Below are positions 30,080-40,641 of a DNA stretch of 64,000 nt, in pieces. The notes beneath the pieces were generated by a model. That model was given only the letters and a program-made list of their open reading frames with translations. It was not told where the DNA came from and ran no database searches. The DNA is from Rhynchopus sp. YZ270_cl-10 (taxonomy: Eukaryota; Euglenozoa; Diplonemea; Diplonemida; Diplonemidae): positions 620,001 to 684,000 of the forward strand of contig OZ037881.1 in assembly GCA_964035575.1 (NCBI GenBank), in the 5' to 3' direction. Both the position numbers and the translations under genes were made by a program. The stretch's first letter is position 1. Each line of letters begins with the position of its first letter.

Positions 30080-31114
30080 TCACTCAAGGTCCTGGACAAG
30101 AACGTCACGGAAACGTGGCTTCCCCTGACGCACACGGTCCATGGCCTCGTTCGCCTGCGACATGGGCATCTCGTCGACCATGGACACGACGTTGTGCTCT
30201 GCCGCAAGTGCAAGCATCTCACGCACCTCAGCAGGCGACGCCAGCACAGACCCGTGCAGGTGCAGCCCACGCACAATCATGTTGTACGCAGAGAACTCCT
30301 GCTTCTCAAGCGACAGCCCCACGAGGCACGCCCCACCGTCCACGTCCAGCAGGTTCAGGTACGCATCCCAGTCCAGCTTCCCCACCGTCACAAGCAGGAA
30401 GTCGAGCGACTTGGCTGCCGCCGCCATCGCCGCTGTGTCGCCGCTGTTCACAAACGCGTCTGCACCCAGCTTCCGCGCAAGCTCCTCCTTGTCAGGCGTG
30501 TGCGAAATCGCCGTCACCTTGCGCCCCATCGCCTTCGCAAACTGCACAGCCATGTGCCCAAGACCCCCGATCCCAACAACCCCGACACGCGACCCGGGCT
30601 TTGAGTAGCGCTTCAGGGGCGAGAACACCGTCACACCCGCACACATCAGCGGTGCCGCCTGTGCAGACGGCAGCACCTCGGGCAGCGCATATGCAAACCG
30701 CGAGTCCACCACAAGCCTCTGTGCAAACCCACCGAAGCTGCGTGTCCCGCTCTCCGCATGTGTCCCACGCAGCAGGTCCAAGCGAGAGGCACAGTACTGC
30801 TCCGTACTCCCAGCACACTGCCCGCAGTCCCCACAGCTCCCGCCCTGCCCGCCAACACCCACACGCTGTCCCACTGTCAGCTCTGCCTTGTCCCCAGCAC
30901 TCACCACAAACCCGACAATCTCATGTCCCGGCACAACAGGGGCAGGGCGCGGCAGTGCAAGCGTGTCAGCAAGCAGCACATCAGACGCACACACTCCGCA
31001 GTGCGTGATCTTCACCTCCACGTCGTACGGGCACAGCGAGCGCGGCTCGTACTCGAATGCCTCCACTGATGTCTTCCCAGGGTGCACAGCAAGCGCCTTT
31101 ACTTGGGATGTCAT
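30080..31114 (-). CDS. Zinc-dependent alcohol dehydrogenase (cinnamyl-ADH type)
   Basis: A 344-aa medium-chain dehydrogenase/reductase, NADP(H)-linked by family, interconverting alcohols and aldehydes in the cytosol. Catalytic zinc ligands: C42 (HCGVCASD), H64 with E65 (PGHEIVGF) and a later Cys in PLMCAGVTV. The structural zinc lobe has C94, C97, C100 and C108 (SCGDCGQC..QYC). The Rossmann fold carries GIGGLGHMAVQFAKAMG, the pattern of the CAD/YahK subgroup. Length is normal and no intron is seen. The start follows ACAACA and is the only upstream Met. Flanked by composite repeats on its 5' side (31276-31916). Confidence 0.92.
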   Translation of the reverse strand: MTSQVKALAVHPGKTSVEAFEYEPRSLCPYDVEVKITHCGVCASDVLLADTLALPRPAPVVPGHEIVGFVVSAGDKAELTVGQRVGVGGQGGSCGDCGQCAGSTEQYCASRLDLLRGTHAESGTRSFGGFAQRLVVDSRFAYALPEVLPSAQAAPLMCAGVTVFSPLKRYSKPGSRVGVVGIGGLGHMAVQFAKAMGRKVTAISHTPDKEELARKLGADAFVNSGDTAAMAAAAKSLDFLLVTVGKLDWDAYLNLLDVDGGACLVGLSLEKQEFSAYNMIVRGLHLHGSVLASPAEVREMLALAAEHNVVSMVDEMPMSQANEAMDRVRQGKPRFRDVLVQDLE

Positions 31115-31275
31115 TGTTGTGTGTCTTGTCTTTTCAAAGAAGAAAGTGGTCTTAAATTCCTGTCATTCGAGTGTGGTGATCATGGTGGGAGGAGAGTGTG
31201 AGTAGGAGGATAAGGGGGAGAAGGGAGGAAGGGGCATGTGGAAAGATGAGATGAAAATGTGCCAAAAATGTCGTG

Positions 31276-31653
31276 GGTGTGGTCAGCGCAAGTAGGACAC
31301 AAAGTGTCCCAGGTTCGTAGTCGCAGGCATTCGTCAAAGCCATTCGGAAGAGGGAGACTGCTGATAGATCATCATGCCACAGAGGGAGAGTGTCTTCTCT
31401 TCCCTTTTGCCTTCGTGTCCATTTCCATGTCAGACGTAGCCAAAATTGTTTCTCAACATTCCCGCAAAGGAGTCCGTTTAAAGACACGCATGAATAATAG
31501 TGTTATCATCATATGTCTGTTGCGAAGGAGTGCAGACCTGCATGCATATGTCCATCTCCGCCTACTGGTTCACACCTTTCGGCACAGTGCAGCCCCAGGT
31601 GCAGTGAGTGGACGTGGTGTTTGCAAGTGGAAGCAAAGCCAAGTTAAAGAAAT
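31276..31653 (+). repeat. Composite repeat module A, copy 3 (internal deletion)
   Basis: Matches copies 1 and 2 up to GTGGAAGCAA, then jumps to AGCCAAGTTAAAG. About 165 bp are missing between two short GCAA direct repeats, a typical slippage or recombination deletion. Confidence 0.8.
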
Positions 31654-31854
31654 CAGTCCGCCCGTCGAAAGTTTTAGTCAATCAGCGCACCTCCCCGTGA
31701 AGGGGGCACTCCGAATTAGTACACACCGAAGGCATTTGGGGTTGTCATCATCTCTCTTTGTGGCTGTGCTTGTTCCTTGTGGCGTGTCTTCGGGGCCTAC
31801 TCGTGGTGTGCGGTGTATCAGGAACAGTCCGCCACCTCGTCACGCACCGTCGTG
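31654..31854 (+). repeat. Composite repeat module B, copy 5
   Basis: Full-length B, followed by only the first 60 bp of module C (31855-31916). Confidence 0.85.
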
Positions 31855-31916
31855 TTCGTTGTGATGTGATGTGATGTGATGTGGTTGGTGGAAGAGGTGT
31901 GTGTGGTTCAGAGTAT

Positions 31917-32555
31917 TTGTGCTTGTTCCGAACAGATTTCTGCCAAGTTTGTCCCGTTGTACATGAAAGCTGGTTACACATTTGCAGAAGAAGTAGGGAT
32001 AAGTGGGAAAGGTGGGGTGGGATGCGTTGCGAGAAAATAAATAGAAAAATACATAGAGTGGGTTGTGTCGTTGGTTATCTGAGATGCAAATATGCCGAGA
32101 AAACGCTTCGAAGCATCACGTTGCACAGTGTGAGGATCTTCGAGAACGCAGTGGGGAGGGAGGGACTGCTTTTGACGTCCGTAGGTGGGCTGTTCTCAAA
32201 TGACCCTAAAGGGACGAACAACAACTTACGGACTTGCAGATTTTCGTATTTTTTCTTCTTTATGAAAACCCTGAGAACGCCACCACCAGTGTGACGTTCA
32301 CGTAGTCAAGTTGCGTCGAGAAATCGTGTTTTTCGAACCATGCTGACGGTTCGTTCACAAAACCACAGTGTGTTTTTCCGATGGCATGTACACAGCCTCA
32401 ATAGGGCTGCAGCAACAGGTAAAAAGAAAAGTAAAAGCAGGACTGATAGGGATTAGCCGAACATGAGTGAGGGGTGAGGGGAGGCCAAACCTTCTCAATG
32501 AGAAACAAAAAACACAACATCAACGAAGGATCTGCCAACACATGCAGTCCTGTCT
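31917..32555. other. Spacer 3' of PARP-like protein 2
   Basis: No gene. A block near 32090-32125 (ATGCCGAGAAAACG..TTCGAAGCATCACG) also occurs 3' of PARP-like 1 (about 15482-15515). The gene duplication therefore carried 3' flank as well. Confidence 0.6.
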
Positions 32556-35132
32556 TCAAGGAACACAAACACCCACCGATGCTGGAGAGTAGTCCACAAC
32601 ATACAGCGGGAGCACCTGTGCCGGGTGGAACAAGATGTACTCAGAGTTGATCACTCCAAAGTTCTTCTTCGCAGCACCACCCATACCCTTCACAAAGTAC
32701 GAGTCGTGTCCCTTCAACGAGTTCCACGTGTGAGTGTTGTTCTCCAGAAACTCTGTCGGGTCTTCCGGGTACGTCACGTGGTGCATGCCGTCCTTCTGCT
32801 TCAGGTTCGAGTCAATCAGGAACGGGTTTCCCAGGTTGACACGGCACCTCACAAGTGAGTGCTGTCCCATGTGCGCACGCACGTAGCGGTGTGACTTTGC
32901 AGCCAGGTCTGTAAGGTAGATCCCATGACCGTACATGTGACACATGTTCCACTTGTGTGGCTCTGTGCAGTGTTTGCAGTCTGTCCCACACAGAGTGGTG
33001 CTCAGACCCTTCTTCCCAGACACAGGACACGAGTCCGAAGGGTTTGTGTCAGACGGTGCCTGCAGCGACTTCTTCAGCACAGTGTCGAGCACAGCACACG
33101 AAGTCCCGTGCCACAACTCCTTCTCACTCACGTTCCCGTGCTTCGTGTTCAGAAACGCACGACGAGACTCGTACGTGGACTCTTGTATATTGTTCACCAC
33201 ACGCCTGATTCGAGACACACGTCCAACACCTGCCGCCTCCACCTCCTGTGCCAGCTCCATGTACTTCGCAGACCCCTCAGCAAGCGTCTCGTACTCCAGC
33301 TCTGCAGACGCAAGAGGGAACGAAGCTGCCTCGTGCTTGAACGGACACGCCTTCGACCAGTTCCCACATCCACGCAGGTTCCACCCTCTACAAAACTTCG
33401 CTGGGCCGTGCAGCTTCGGACATTTGCTCTGATGCAGGTACGGGTTCTTCGGCTGTGCGTCAACGACAGAGATCTGGTGACCCTCCTTCCCGTACGGACG
33501 TGTGTTCAGCTCCGCCACCTGTGCTTGTGTCAGGCTCGTTGCAAACTCCACAAAGGCACCAAAACGCGCACTGTTCCTCTCGACATGCACCCGTTTTATA
33601 TCATAGCCTTTGAGGAACTTGTCCAGGTCTGCACACACTGCGACATCGTTACCCCCGAGGCTTGGGTCCAGCCATCCCACCCACACCTGCGACGTTGATG
33701 CTGCCATCATGCCCCCGTAGAGACGACCTTTGCACGGACGTTCACCGCCACACTGAAGTTCACCAAGACGACGCAAGCTCTCCTCCCCTGCCTTCTCGTC
33801 CGTCGCAAACGCAGACAGCGTTCTGTACAGCTCTGTGTCACCAGTGTCCTGGAACTGGATCAGGTACTGTGGAAGACATTGGATGTGGCCGTTGTTCTGT
33901 TTGATGACGTAGTACCCACGAGTCTTCTTCCACGTGTGGTCCACACGTTCCTCCCCAAGGATCAGCTTGCACACGAACATGTAACCACCACCACGAGTGT
34001 AACCCACCGACACACAAGGATCCTTTGCAAAGTACTCACCAGCACCAAACGCCTGACCAGACCGTCTCAGCGGGTCAAACCCCGTTGTCGCAATGCTCAA
34101 CACGTTCTCCTCCCCAGACCCGTGGAAGCCATCAATCATGTCGGGTGCCTTCCCGTGCTGTTGTGTCATGTTGTACTCTGCACAGCGGAAACGGAACTCA
34201 AGTGAGTCGTTGCGCAAGTGCCACGCCTTCAGCGCACGCACTTTCCCTCCACTCGCAGAGTGCACCTGGTCCTCCAGCAGCTTCAGCTTCGCCGCACCCA
34301 CAAGTGTCAGGGTGTTTGCTGTTTTGTCGTTCACGTCGTTTGCGGGATACGGGTTCTCCACATGCACACCATCGTCGCACTCCTTCCCACTCGCCAGCAA
34401 AGCCTTTGTGCACTTCCCCCCAAGGTGCATCATGCAGATGCTTGGTGCACCTTTCACACGTTTGCTGATGTCTTGACCTGGATGCACTGCATGTACTTCC
34501 ACAGGAGCCACATACTCACGCAGCTCCGTTGCACCCTCGACAGGACACACATCGGTAGCTTTCATCTTGCTCTTCCCTTTGGACCACTTCGCCACAAACG
34601 TCACGTCCTGGCCCACTGCAAGGCTCTGTGCACTGTAGCTCTTGCTAATGAAGGACGAGGCACAGAACGCATTCCCCACGTACACTGCCGCAGATGGCCC
34701 CATCACACCCTCCTCAATGAAGAGTGGCAGCTCAGGTGAAATCGACCCATACAGTTTGTCGGGTACCCATGACGACACCGTCCCACGCATACGTGCACCA
34801 CTCTGCACACGCAACTGAAACTCGCTGCTGGTCGAACCTGCTACAGCTGTCTCCACGTCGGCAGGTGTGCTCACATCCGTCCCGTCCACACGCAGGATCT
34901 GCATCGTGCGCATCATCCCTGCAAGCGACGCAGGGCTCCCAGGCCGCACGGACAGGATGAAGTTCTCTGCACCGATGGACATCCCTGTGCGACCATGATG
35001 CCCCTTCCACACAACAGTGATGTCCACTACCACTTCTGGAATAATTTTGTCATCGTTCTGTGTCTTTCCTCCGCGCTTCTGCGACTTTCCTCCTTGTTGC
35101 TTGGGCTGTTGGTTTGCATCATTCCGCCACAT
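32556..35132 (-). CDS. PARP-like protein 2: PDZ, cold-shock, CCCH, ART, RRM, CCCH, ART
   Basis: An 858-aa paralogue of the protein at 15620-18394 with the same domain order but only a short Gln/Lys/Gly N-terminus (about two QKGGKS-like repeats). The PDZ-like, cold-shock-like (GSISPELPLFI, GQDVTFVAK), CCCH and RRM-like segments are all kept. ART1 has His in GFHGSGEEN, Tyr in GAGEYFAKD and Tyr instead of Glu in TRGYYVIK. ART2 keeps LWHGT, GIYLTD and NSEYILF, the full H-Y-E triad. The glycine before EYFA is better preserved here than in paralogue 1 (GAGEYFA against GDGEYFA). Differences cluster in the N-terminus and the PDZ/cold-shock part, while ART1 and ART2 are nearly identical. The 5' flank, including module B, is shared, so the unit was duplicated as a block. 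RNA-guided ADP-ribosylation is inference. Confidence 0.85.
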   Translation of the reverse strand: MWRNDANQQPKQQGGKSQKRGGKTQNDDKIIPEVVVDITVVWKGHHGRTGMSIGAENFILSVRPGSPASLAGMMRTMQILRVDGTDVSTPADVETAVAGSTSSEFQLRVQSGARMRGTVSSWVPDKLYGSISPELPLFIEEGVMGPSAAVYVGNAFCASSFISKSYSAQSLAVGQDVTFVAKWSKGKSKMKATDVCPVEGATELREYVAPVEVHAVHPGQDISKRVKGAPSICMMHLGGKCTKALLASGKECDDGVHVENPYPANDVNDKTANTLTLVGAAKLKLLEDQVHSASGGKVRALKAWHLRNDSLEFRFRCAEYNMTQQHGKAPDMIDGFHGSGEENVLSIATTGFDPLRRSGQAFGAGEYFAKDPCVSVGYTRGGGYMFVCKLILGEERVDHTWKKTRGYYVIKQNNGHIQCLPQYLIQFQDTGDTELYRTLSAFATDEKAGEESLRRLGELQCGGERPCKGRLYGGMMAASTSQVWVGWLDPSLGGNDVAVCADLDKFLKGYDIKRVHVERNSARFGAFVEFATSLTQAQVAELNTRPYGKEGHQISVVDAQPKNPYLHQSKCPKLHGPAKFCRGWNLRGCGNWSKACPFKHEAASFPLASAELEYETLAEGSAKYMELAQEVEAAGVGRVSRIRRVVNNIQESTYESRRAFLNTKHGNVSEKELWHGTSCAVLDTVLKKSLQAPSDTNPSDSCPVSGKKGLSTTLCGTDCKHCTEPHKWNMCHMYGHGIYLTDLAAKSHRYVRAHMGQHSLVRCRVNLGNPFLIDSNLKQKDGMHHVTYPEDPTEFLENNTHTWNSLKGHDSYFVKGMGGAAKKNFGVINSEYILFHPAQVLPLYVVDYSPASVGVCVP

Positions 35133-35264
35133 TGTTCTGTATTAGTGTAGAGTGTAGAGTGTACTATGTGTTAATCTGGTTTGGTTTGATGCATGTAAGC
35201 TGCGGGGATGTGTACAGTGGTGTGACTGCATTGAGGGAGAGTAAAATAGCCATGTGGAAGTGAT

Positions 35265-35464
35265 CAGTCCGCCCGTCGAAAGTTTTAGTCAATCAGCGCA
35301 CCTCCCCGTGAAGGGGGCACTCCGAATTAGTACACACCGAAGGCATTTGGGGTTGTCATCATCTCTCTTTGTGGCTGTGCTTGTTCCTTGTGGCGTGTCT
35401 TCGGGGCCTACTCGTGGTGTGCGGTGTATCAGGAACAGTCCGCCACCTCGTCACGCACCGTCGT
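35265..35464 (+). repeat. Composite repeat module B, copy 6
   Basis: Full B, about 130 bp upstream of PARP-like 2, placed as copy 1 is to PARP-like 1. Confidence 0.85.
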
Positions 35465-35840
35465 GTTCGTTGTGATGTGATGTGATGTGATGTGGTTGGT
35501 GGAAGAGGTGTGTGTGGTTCAGAGTATTTTGTTTTGTTTTATGCTGTTTTCTCAACCACCAAAAGTGGTGTCAGATGCGCACTACACTAAACATAAAATA
35601 TGTCATCATGAAAGGAGCGCAAAGTCTTCGTATCTTTCCTTCAGCGGTAAGATCTGTGCCGCACAGTGTTCAGCAGCAAGAATCCAGAATGAGGATTGTC
35701 AAAACAAAACAGACAAAACCACTATCTCAGAGGGGACAAGTCGACCTCTCCCCTCGCAATGGTGGATCAAGGGGGGTGTGCGTAAAACTCTTGTCAGATG
35801 TGTGCAAGGACGTGCAGCACTGTGGCAGCACGCTTCTCTT
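35465..35840 (+). repeat. Composite repeat module C, copy 3 (MITE empty site)
   Basis: Uninterrupted C with single TTTTATGCTG near 35537-35546, module E at 35727-35795, and a TTCACTTC tail. No D follows. Confidence 0.85.
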
Positions 35841-35964
35841 CACTTCACTTCCCTATCACGCAGCTGCCAGAAGAGACAAATCCCACTACCCTCCTTTTTA
35901 TTTGTATTATTTTCGCGACGTTTTGTTTTTTGCTCTTTTTTTTTTGTATCAGTCATCACCAAAG

Positions 35965-36581
35965 CAGGGTCCTAGCTTGGTTTTGGAAAAAAATGCCAAA
36001 TCTGGGTCAGAATTTTTTTTTTGGGTCAGCAGAGGTTTTGGGCCTTGGGGGGCTTGTCTTGGCTTTTTTGGGTTTTCCGAGCTCTACCCTCACTGTGGTG
36101 GGGTCATTTCAGAAAAATGGACAAGTTCTTGACTGATACAAATTTTGGCCACTACGACTAGTGAGTTGCTCACAACGTTAAGTGGAACGCTACTATAACC
36201 ATAAAAATCACTCCCCGTTCATAGATCACCCAACACAAAATATATAAAATGGCGCCGCAGGCGAAAAAAATTAGGGTACGGTGTAAAAATGTAGCTTTTT
36301 ACACCACAGAGTCACTCTACGAACCCTTTTTTGCGGAGCAAAAAAGGAAAAATGGCGCCGCAGGCAAAAAAAATTGGGTCCAGCCCTGGACGGTGCCGGA
36401 TTTTTTTGTCGATATTTTTTTTCTTACCCCAGAAAAGGTGGTGGGCCCCCCCAAAGAGGGGAAAAAATCAGAATTTCCCAATTTCCAAATTAATTAATTC
36501 CCTTTTTTTTTTTTTTTCGTGGGTCGCGACCCAGGCACTTGGGTCAGCTTGACCCACTGACCCAGGCAAGCTAGGACTCTG
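35965..36581. mobile_element. Possible inverted-repeat element
   Basis: The left end AGGGTCCTAGCTTGG and right end CAAGCTAGGACTCTGG are inverted. Both ends also carry repeated GGGTCA/TGACCC words. CCAAAG-like bases flank both sides but the edges do not give a clean duplication. Inside are two copies of AAAATGGCGCCGCAGGC (36247 and 36350). No ORF of note. Confidence 0.4.
36280..36305. other. Perfect 10-bp stem hairpin
   Basis: GGTGTAAAAA and TTTTTACACC around a 6-nt loop, inside the inverted-repeat element. Confidence 0.6.
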
Positions 36582-37230
36582 GTCCAAAGTCAAAAGGGCA
36601 ACGATCCTACGCACAACGTTGCCCGAAGGCGAACAGCGTCCTTTTTTATTATCGTGTGGATTGTTTAAGAAATAGATACCACATAGAACCTCTCCACATC
36701 ACCTCCAGTGGATATCTCTCTTCAGAATCAAATGTCTTACAAAAAAAAAGACAAAATGAAAACTGGAAGAAGAGAAACATTAAAAAAGGTTTGCAACAAT
36801 CCTTAGAAAAAGACACTAGAGAAATATGCGCTGTCTGTGTCCCCAAGCAGCCAGGTGTCTTTATAAAGTGTCAACTCCAATGGAAGCCATACCTTGATAC
36901 TTAGTAAAAAGGTAGCAAGACCCGTCTAATCCACACAGAATAACACAAGCCGCCAGCGGGCTAGGTAATAAGTAAAAATACATCATTATAAGGCATCGGT
37001 GAGCAAAAAAGAAACCGCCCTTAGTTAGCCAGAAATAGAACTACAATGTAGAACCTCCCCTTTTCCTTGGGAGGGTTAAAAAAAAAACTGTCCAGTGAAC
37101 GACACGGAGGTTCACGAGAAGGAACAGAGGGGGGGATGAGGACAAAACGCTGCAGTCATTTTTTTTTTGTTTTTGAGAAGACAGGAACAAAAAAAAAGCA
37201 ACATGAAGTGCGTGTGTGTGGGTTAACACC
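36582..37230. other. Intergenic AT-rich DNA, nothing recognised
   Basis: No gene, RNA or repeat could be supported in this stretch. Confidence 0.5.
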
Positions 37231-37769
37231 TACTGGGGGGGGGCTAATAAAGTATACGGTGCTAATAAAGTATACGGGGGTAATAAAGTATACGGCGCGG
37301 AAACCCATTTTGAGCGTGGCAATCTGTGAAATAAAGTATACGGTTTTTGTGTACATTTTTCTTACTAAAAATTTTTTTCAGCATTTTTTGCACAAAAAAT
37401 CGGAATTTTTTTTTTTGATTTCGGAGGTCCGGATTCTGTGCGTGCTGTGATGGGGTCACTTTGCGCTGAGAAATGAGTATTTTTGACCTAAAACGCGTGT
37501 ATCAGTTTTTACACGATTGGTGCCTGATGGGGTTCAGATTTGTGAAAATTTAAGTCACCAAAAAATTGTTCATTTTTCCACATTGACCCCACCACTGGCT
37601 GGGATTGGCCCAAAAATGTCAATGGTGGTGTTTTCGCGAGGTTTCGGCCACTAGAAACCCCAAAATAACAGTGATTTTTTTTTCTTTTTCCCTTTTCGTT
37701 TTTTGGCCATTTAAGCAGTAATTCCCGCCGAATAAAGTATACGTATACTTTAATAGCTCCCCCCCAGTA
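37231..37769. mobile_element. Non-autonomous TIR element, about 540 bp
   Basis: Terminal inverted repeats TACTGGGGGGGGGCTAATA at the left and their near-complement at the right extend through AAAGTATACG. The subrepeat TAATAAAGTATACGG occurs three times at the left end, with variants at 37331 and 37733. No ORF. Target duplication unclear. Confidence 0.65.
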
Positions 37770-40507
37770 AACAAAAAAAAGACGTTTGTCAGAAATCTTA
37801 TGTACTAAAGTACACAAGTATTTGAAACAAACAAAAATATCTTCACGTTAAGCCACATTCCAAGCCATTTCCTGCTCATTGCTGTGACAAAAAGACAACC
37901 ACACAAATAAATCCTAACCCTGGAACTCTTGAGGGAAATGGGACAAAAAAAAAAAGGCAGAGTTGTCGCAAGGGCAGAATGGTGAGAGAGAGGGGTTATT
38001 TAGTGGCTGTATTCTGTATTATGATGGGCAATTATCACAACACAGCTACCACTGGGGGTTATTGGTTACGTTATGGATTAACTTTTTGTTTTTGTATCGA
38101 CAAATCACGATAATAGATGGATTCTGTCAAAAATGACTCCGTATTGATTTTTTTTTGGCTAGGATTTTTCTTTTTTGGTATGTTTAACAATCTGTTTTCG
38201 TGCCGCTGCCAAACCGGGCAGTCTTCACTGCTGGCCAGATATTTTTTTTTCTTTCCTTCCCGATAAAAATCGCTGTGAAAATGCCAAAACTGCTCTTCTT
38301 CTCTGGATCTCACAAAAATAGAAGAGGGTTATACACTACTACCTATTCGACAGCCTGTCTTGTGGTGTGGCATGCCCTTGTGGAGAAGCGAGAAGCTGAC
38401 ATATAAAAAAGAAGGAAATAGTAACTCTGATAGGTAAGTAAAAGGAAAAAAGGTTTTTTCGTTGATTGCACAATTACCCTGTTTGAGGGGTGATTGGCGA
38501 CCGTATCTGAGGAACTATTTCTCCTTTAAGCTACGCTTGTAGGTATAAAAAAAAAAACTTTTCTCTGGTAGGTTCGTTGATTGCACACAACCCTCCTATT
38601 TGAGGGATGATTTGGACGACCGTACCGATACTATTTCTCCTTTAAAGCAAGCTTCGTAGGAAATAAGAAACAAAAAATAAAACTTTCTCTGGTAGGTAGA
38701 AGGAAGCTAGATGGTGGTATTCAAAGGGCTATTCGTGTGTAACCAAAACAAAAAAAAAAACAAAACCAAAAAAAATCGAAGGTGTGAATTCTGTCTTCTG
38801 TTGCAAAACAAAGACGTCAAATATTTATTTGCCATTTTTTTTTTTCATTGATGGTCATAAAATCACCTTCAACCGGCTTTGCCTTGGGTTTGCCAAATCG
38901 TGCAATACCCACTTTTTTTTTTTTTGTATCGACCATCGCTTTATGTCTATAGGTATTAAAACTCTGTACTCAATGTCGGCCGAACGGACGCCGTACGGAA
39001 TAGAGGAAGACCGTCCCCAAACCTTAAGAGTAACTTTTTATTTATGGGGTTTGCCAGGTCAGGCTATACACTACGGATTAGACAGTGCATTCGCTTCTGG
39101 CAGTTCTTTTCATTGATATGATATGCTCAGACACATGGCCCCTCCTAAGACACACTGTGCAGACAAATCATTGGTTCGTCGATGTTCGTCGACAAAACGA
39201 CGAATTTTTGGTTCGGCTACACAGAGAGGGGGGGGTTGGTCGGGGGTTGATTTTATATTGCAAGAGGGCTAATCAATCCTTGGATAGCTCCCAAAAAAAA
39301 AAAAAAAGAGGAAAAAAAAAAAAAGAAGAGAGAAAACGGTAAAGATAAAGATGCTTGCAAACCCCCCTATGCTTAGGCACCTCAAAAAAAAAAAAGAAAA
39401 CAAAATACACAAACCTGTGAAAATGTTTTCAAAAAATAAAACCTCACGTCCAAAAAATATTGCACGATCTCCTCCTTGGGGATAATCGGCACCGAGAAAA
39501 GCGAAATTCCTATTTTTTTTTTTCTTCTTCTTCAAAACTTGGTTGCAGTATTGCAGACATCCTAGGATGATGTGGTACTACTTTTCCCCTTCTTACTACC
39601 AAAAGCTTTGATAAGATCAGGGACATGTCAAAGAGATCAATCCTTTCAAGAGTCTTTTTGGAAAGAGGGGGGTAACTGTTTAACAGTTTGAGTGAAATCA
39701 ATGTCATTTGACTTGTTGCAACAATATGCTTTGGTGCGGAGGAGGGGAGGGGGGAGACGCTTAGGGAGTCCTTGAGAGTTCAATAAAAAAAAATGCCTTT
39801 GTTTCCCTCTCTATGTTGCGTTGCTATGTACCTTTTTTTTTGCAACGAATATTGGTTACATTTTTTTTTTTTTTGTTTGCTTTCTCAACAGTTTTTCGAA
39901 ATGTGATGCTGGAAACAGAGGATAAATCGACGCCAAAGCATTTGGGCTTGGGGGCCACATTTCCCAAGAATCCAGAAGGGTAACGAAATAAACCGATAAA
40001 TTTGCAAAAAGAAGAAAAAAAAATGCGAAGATGGTGTACTAGCAACTCTCCAAAACTGGAGGGACAAATACTAGAAAAAAGGGTGTTGCCAGATGAACCC
40101 AAGACCTCATAGCATTTGGATTCAGAAAAAAAAATGGACTCTCTAGGTGCACATAAGTAACCTAGTTGTACGTTAGATTCAAAGAAAGATTGTGAAAACT
40201 AACAAACCTTGAGGAAAAATGAAAACACAAAGTTTAAAAAAAACTCGGACATTTTTTGCCCCCCCTGCAACTGCATTTGCAAATGAGTTACCCGTATCCT
40301 CCCACACCTGCACCGTTCGCTAGAAACATATTGTGTTATTCATCATTCATTTGTGGACTGGAAAGAAGAGAACAGATGAGAGAAAGAAAAAGGGAGAAGG
40401 AGGGGTAGAGATCATGGGTTTATAACCAGCTGAAAACCCACCTTTAAAAAGAACACACCACACAACCACTGAAGTGTGAGAGGGGATGACAAAGAAAGTG
40501 AAGTTGA
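37770..40507. other. Long AT-rich gene-free region
   Basis: 2.7 kb of low-complexity DNA. Two diverged direct repeats lie at about 38455-38570 and 38571-38700 (GTTGATTGCACA..ATTTCTCCTTTAAG..TTTCTCTGGTAGG). A weak family-3 copy is at 39533-39585 and a weak family-1 copy near 39350. No gene was found. Confidence 0.5.
39533..39585 (+). repeat. Diverged family-3 element
   Basis: AAAACTTGGTTGCAGTATTG matches the lead of the copy at 6905, with an inner CATCCTAGGATG palindrome and a closing CTACTTTT. It lacks the TAGTGTAG core, so assignment is tentative. Confidence 0.3.
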
Positions 40508-40538
40508 TAGTGCAAACGCCTCTGGGACCCAGACACTG
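40508..40538 (+). repeat. Family-1 dispersed hairpin
   Basis: Preceded by GAAGTTGA; TAGTGC, the core AAACGCCTCTGGGAC, then ACACTG. Confidence 0.6.
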
Positions 40539-40599
40539 TACATTCCGAGAGAAAGAAAGGTTGGCTTTGAACCGTTTAAAAAAAGAGAGAGAAATTGAA

Positions 40600-40641
40600 A
40601 GTGCGAAACGCCTCGCCAGACCCTGACGGACGCAGGACACT
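40600..40641 (+). repeat. Family-1 dispersed hairpin, longer form
   Basis: AGTGCGAAACGCCTCGCC...GGACGCAGGACACT, closed by AGTG and CACT, with AAATTGAA before it. Lies 62 bp after the preceding copy, in tandem order. Confidence 0.55.
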
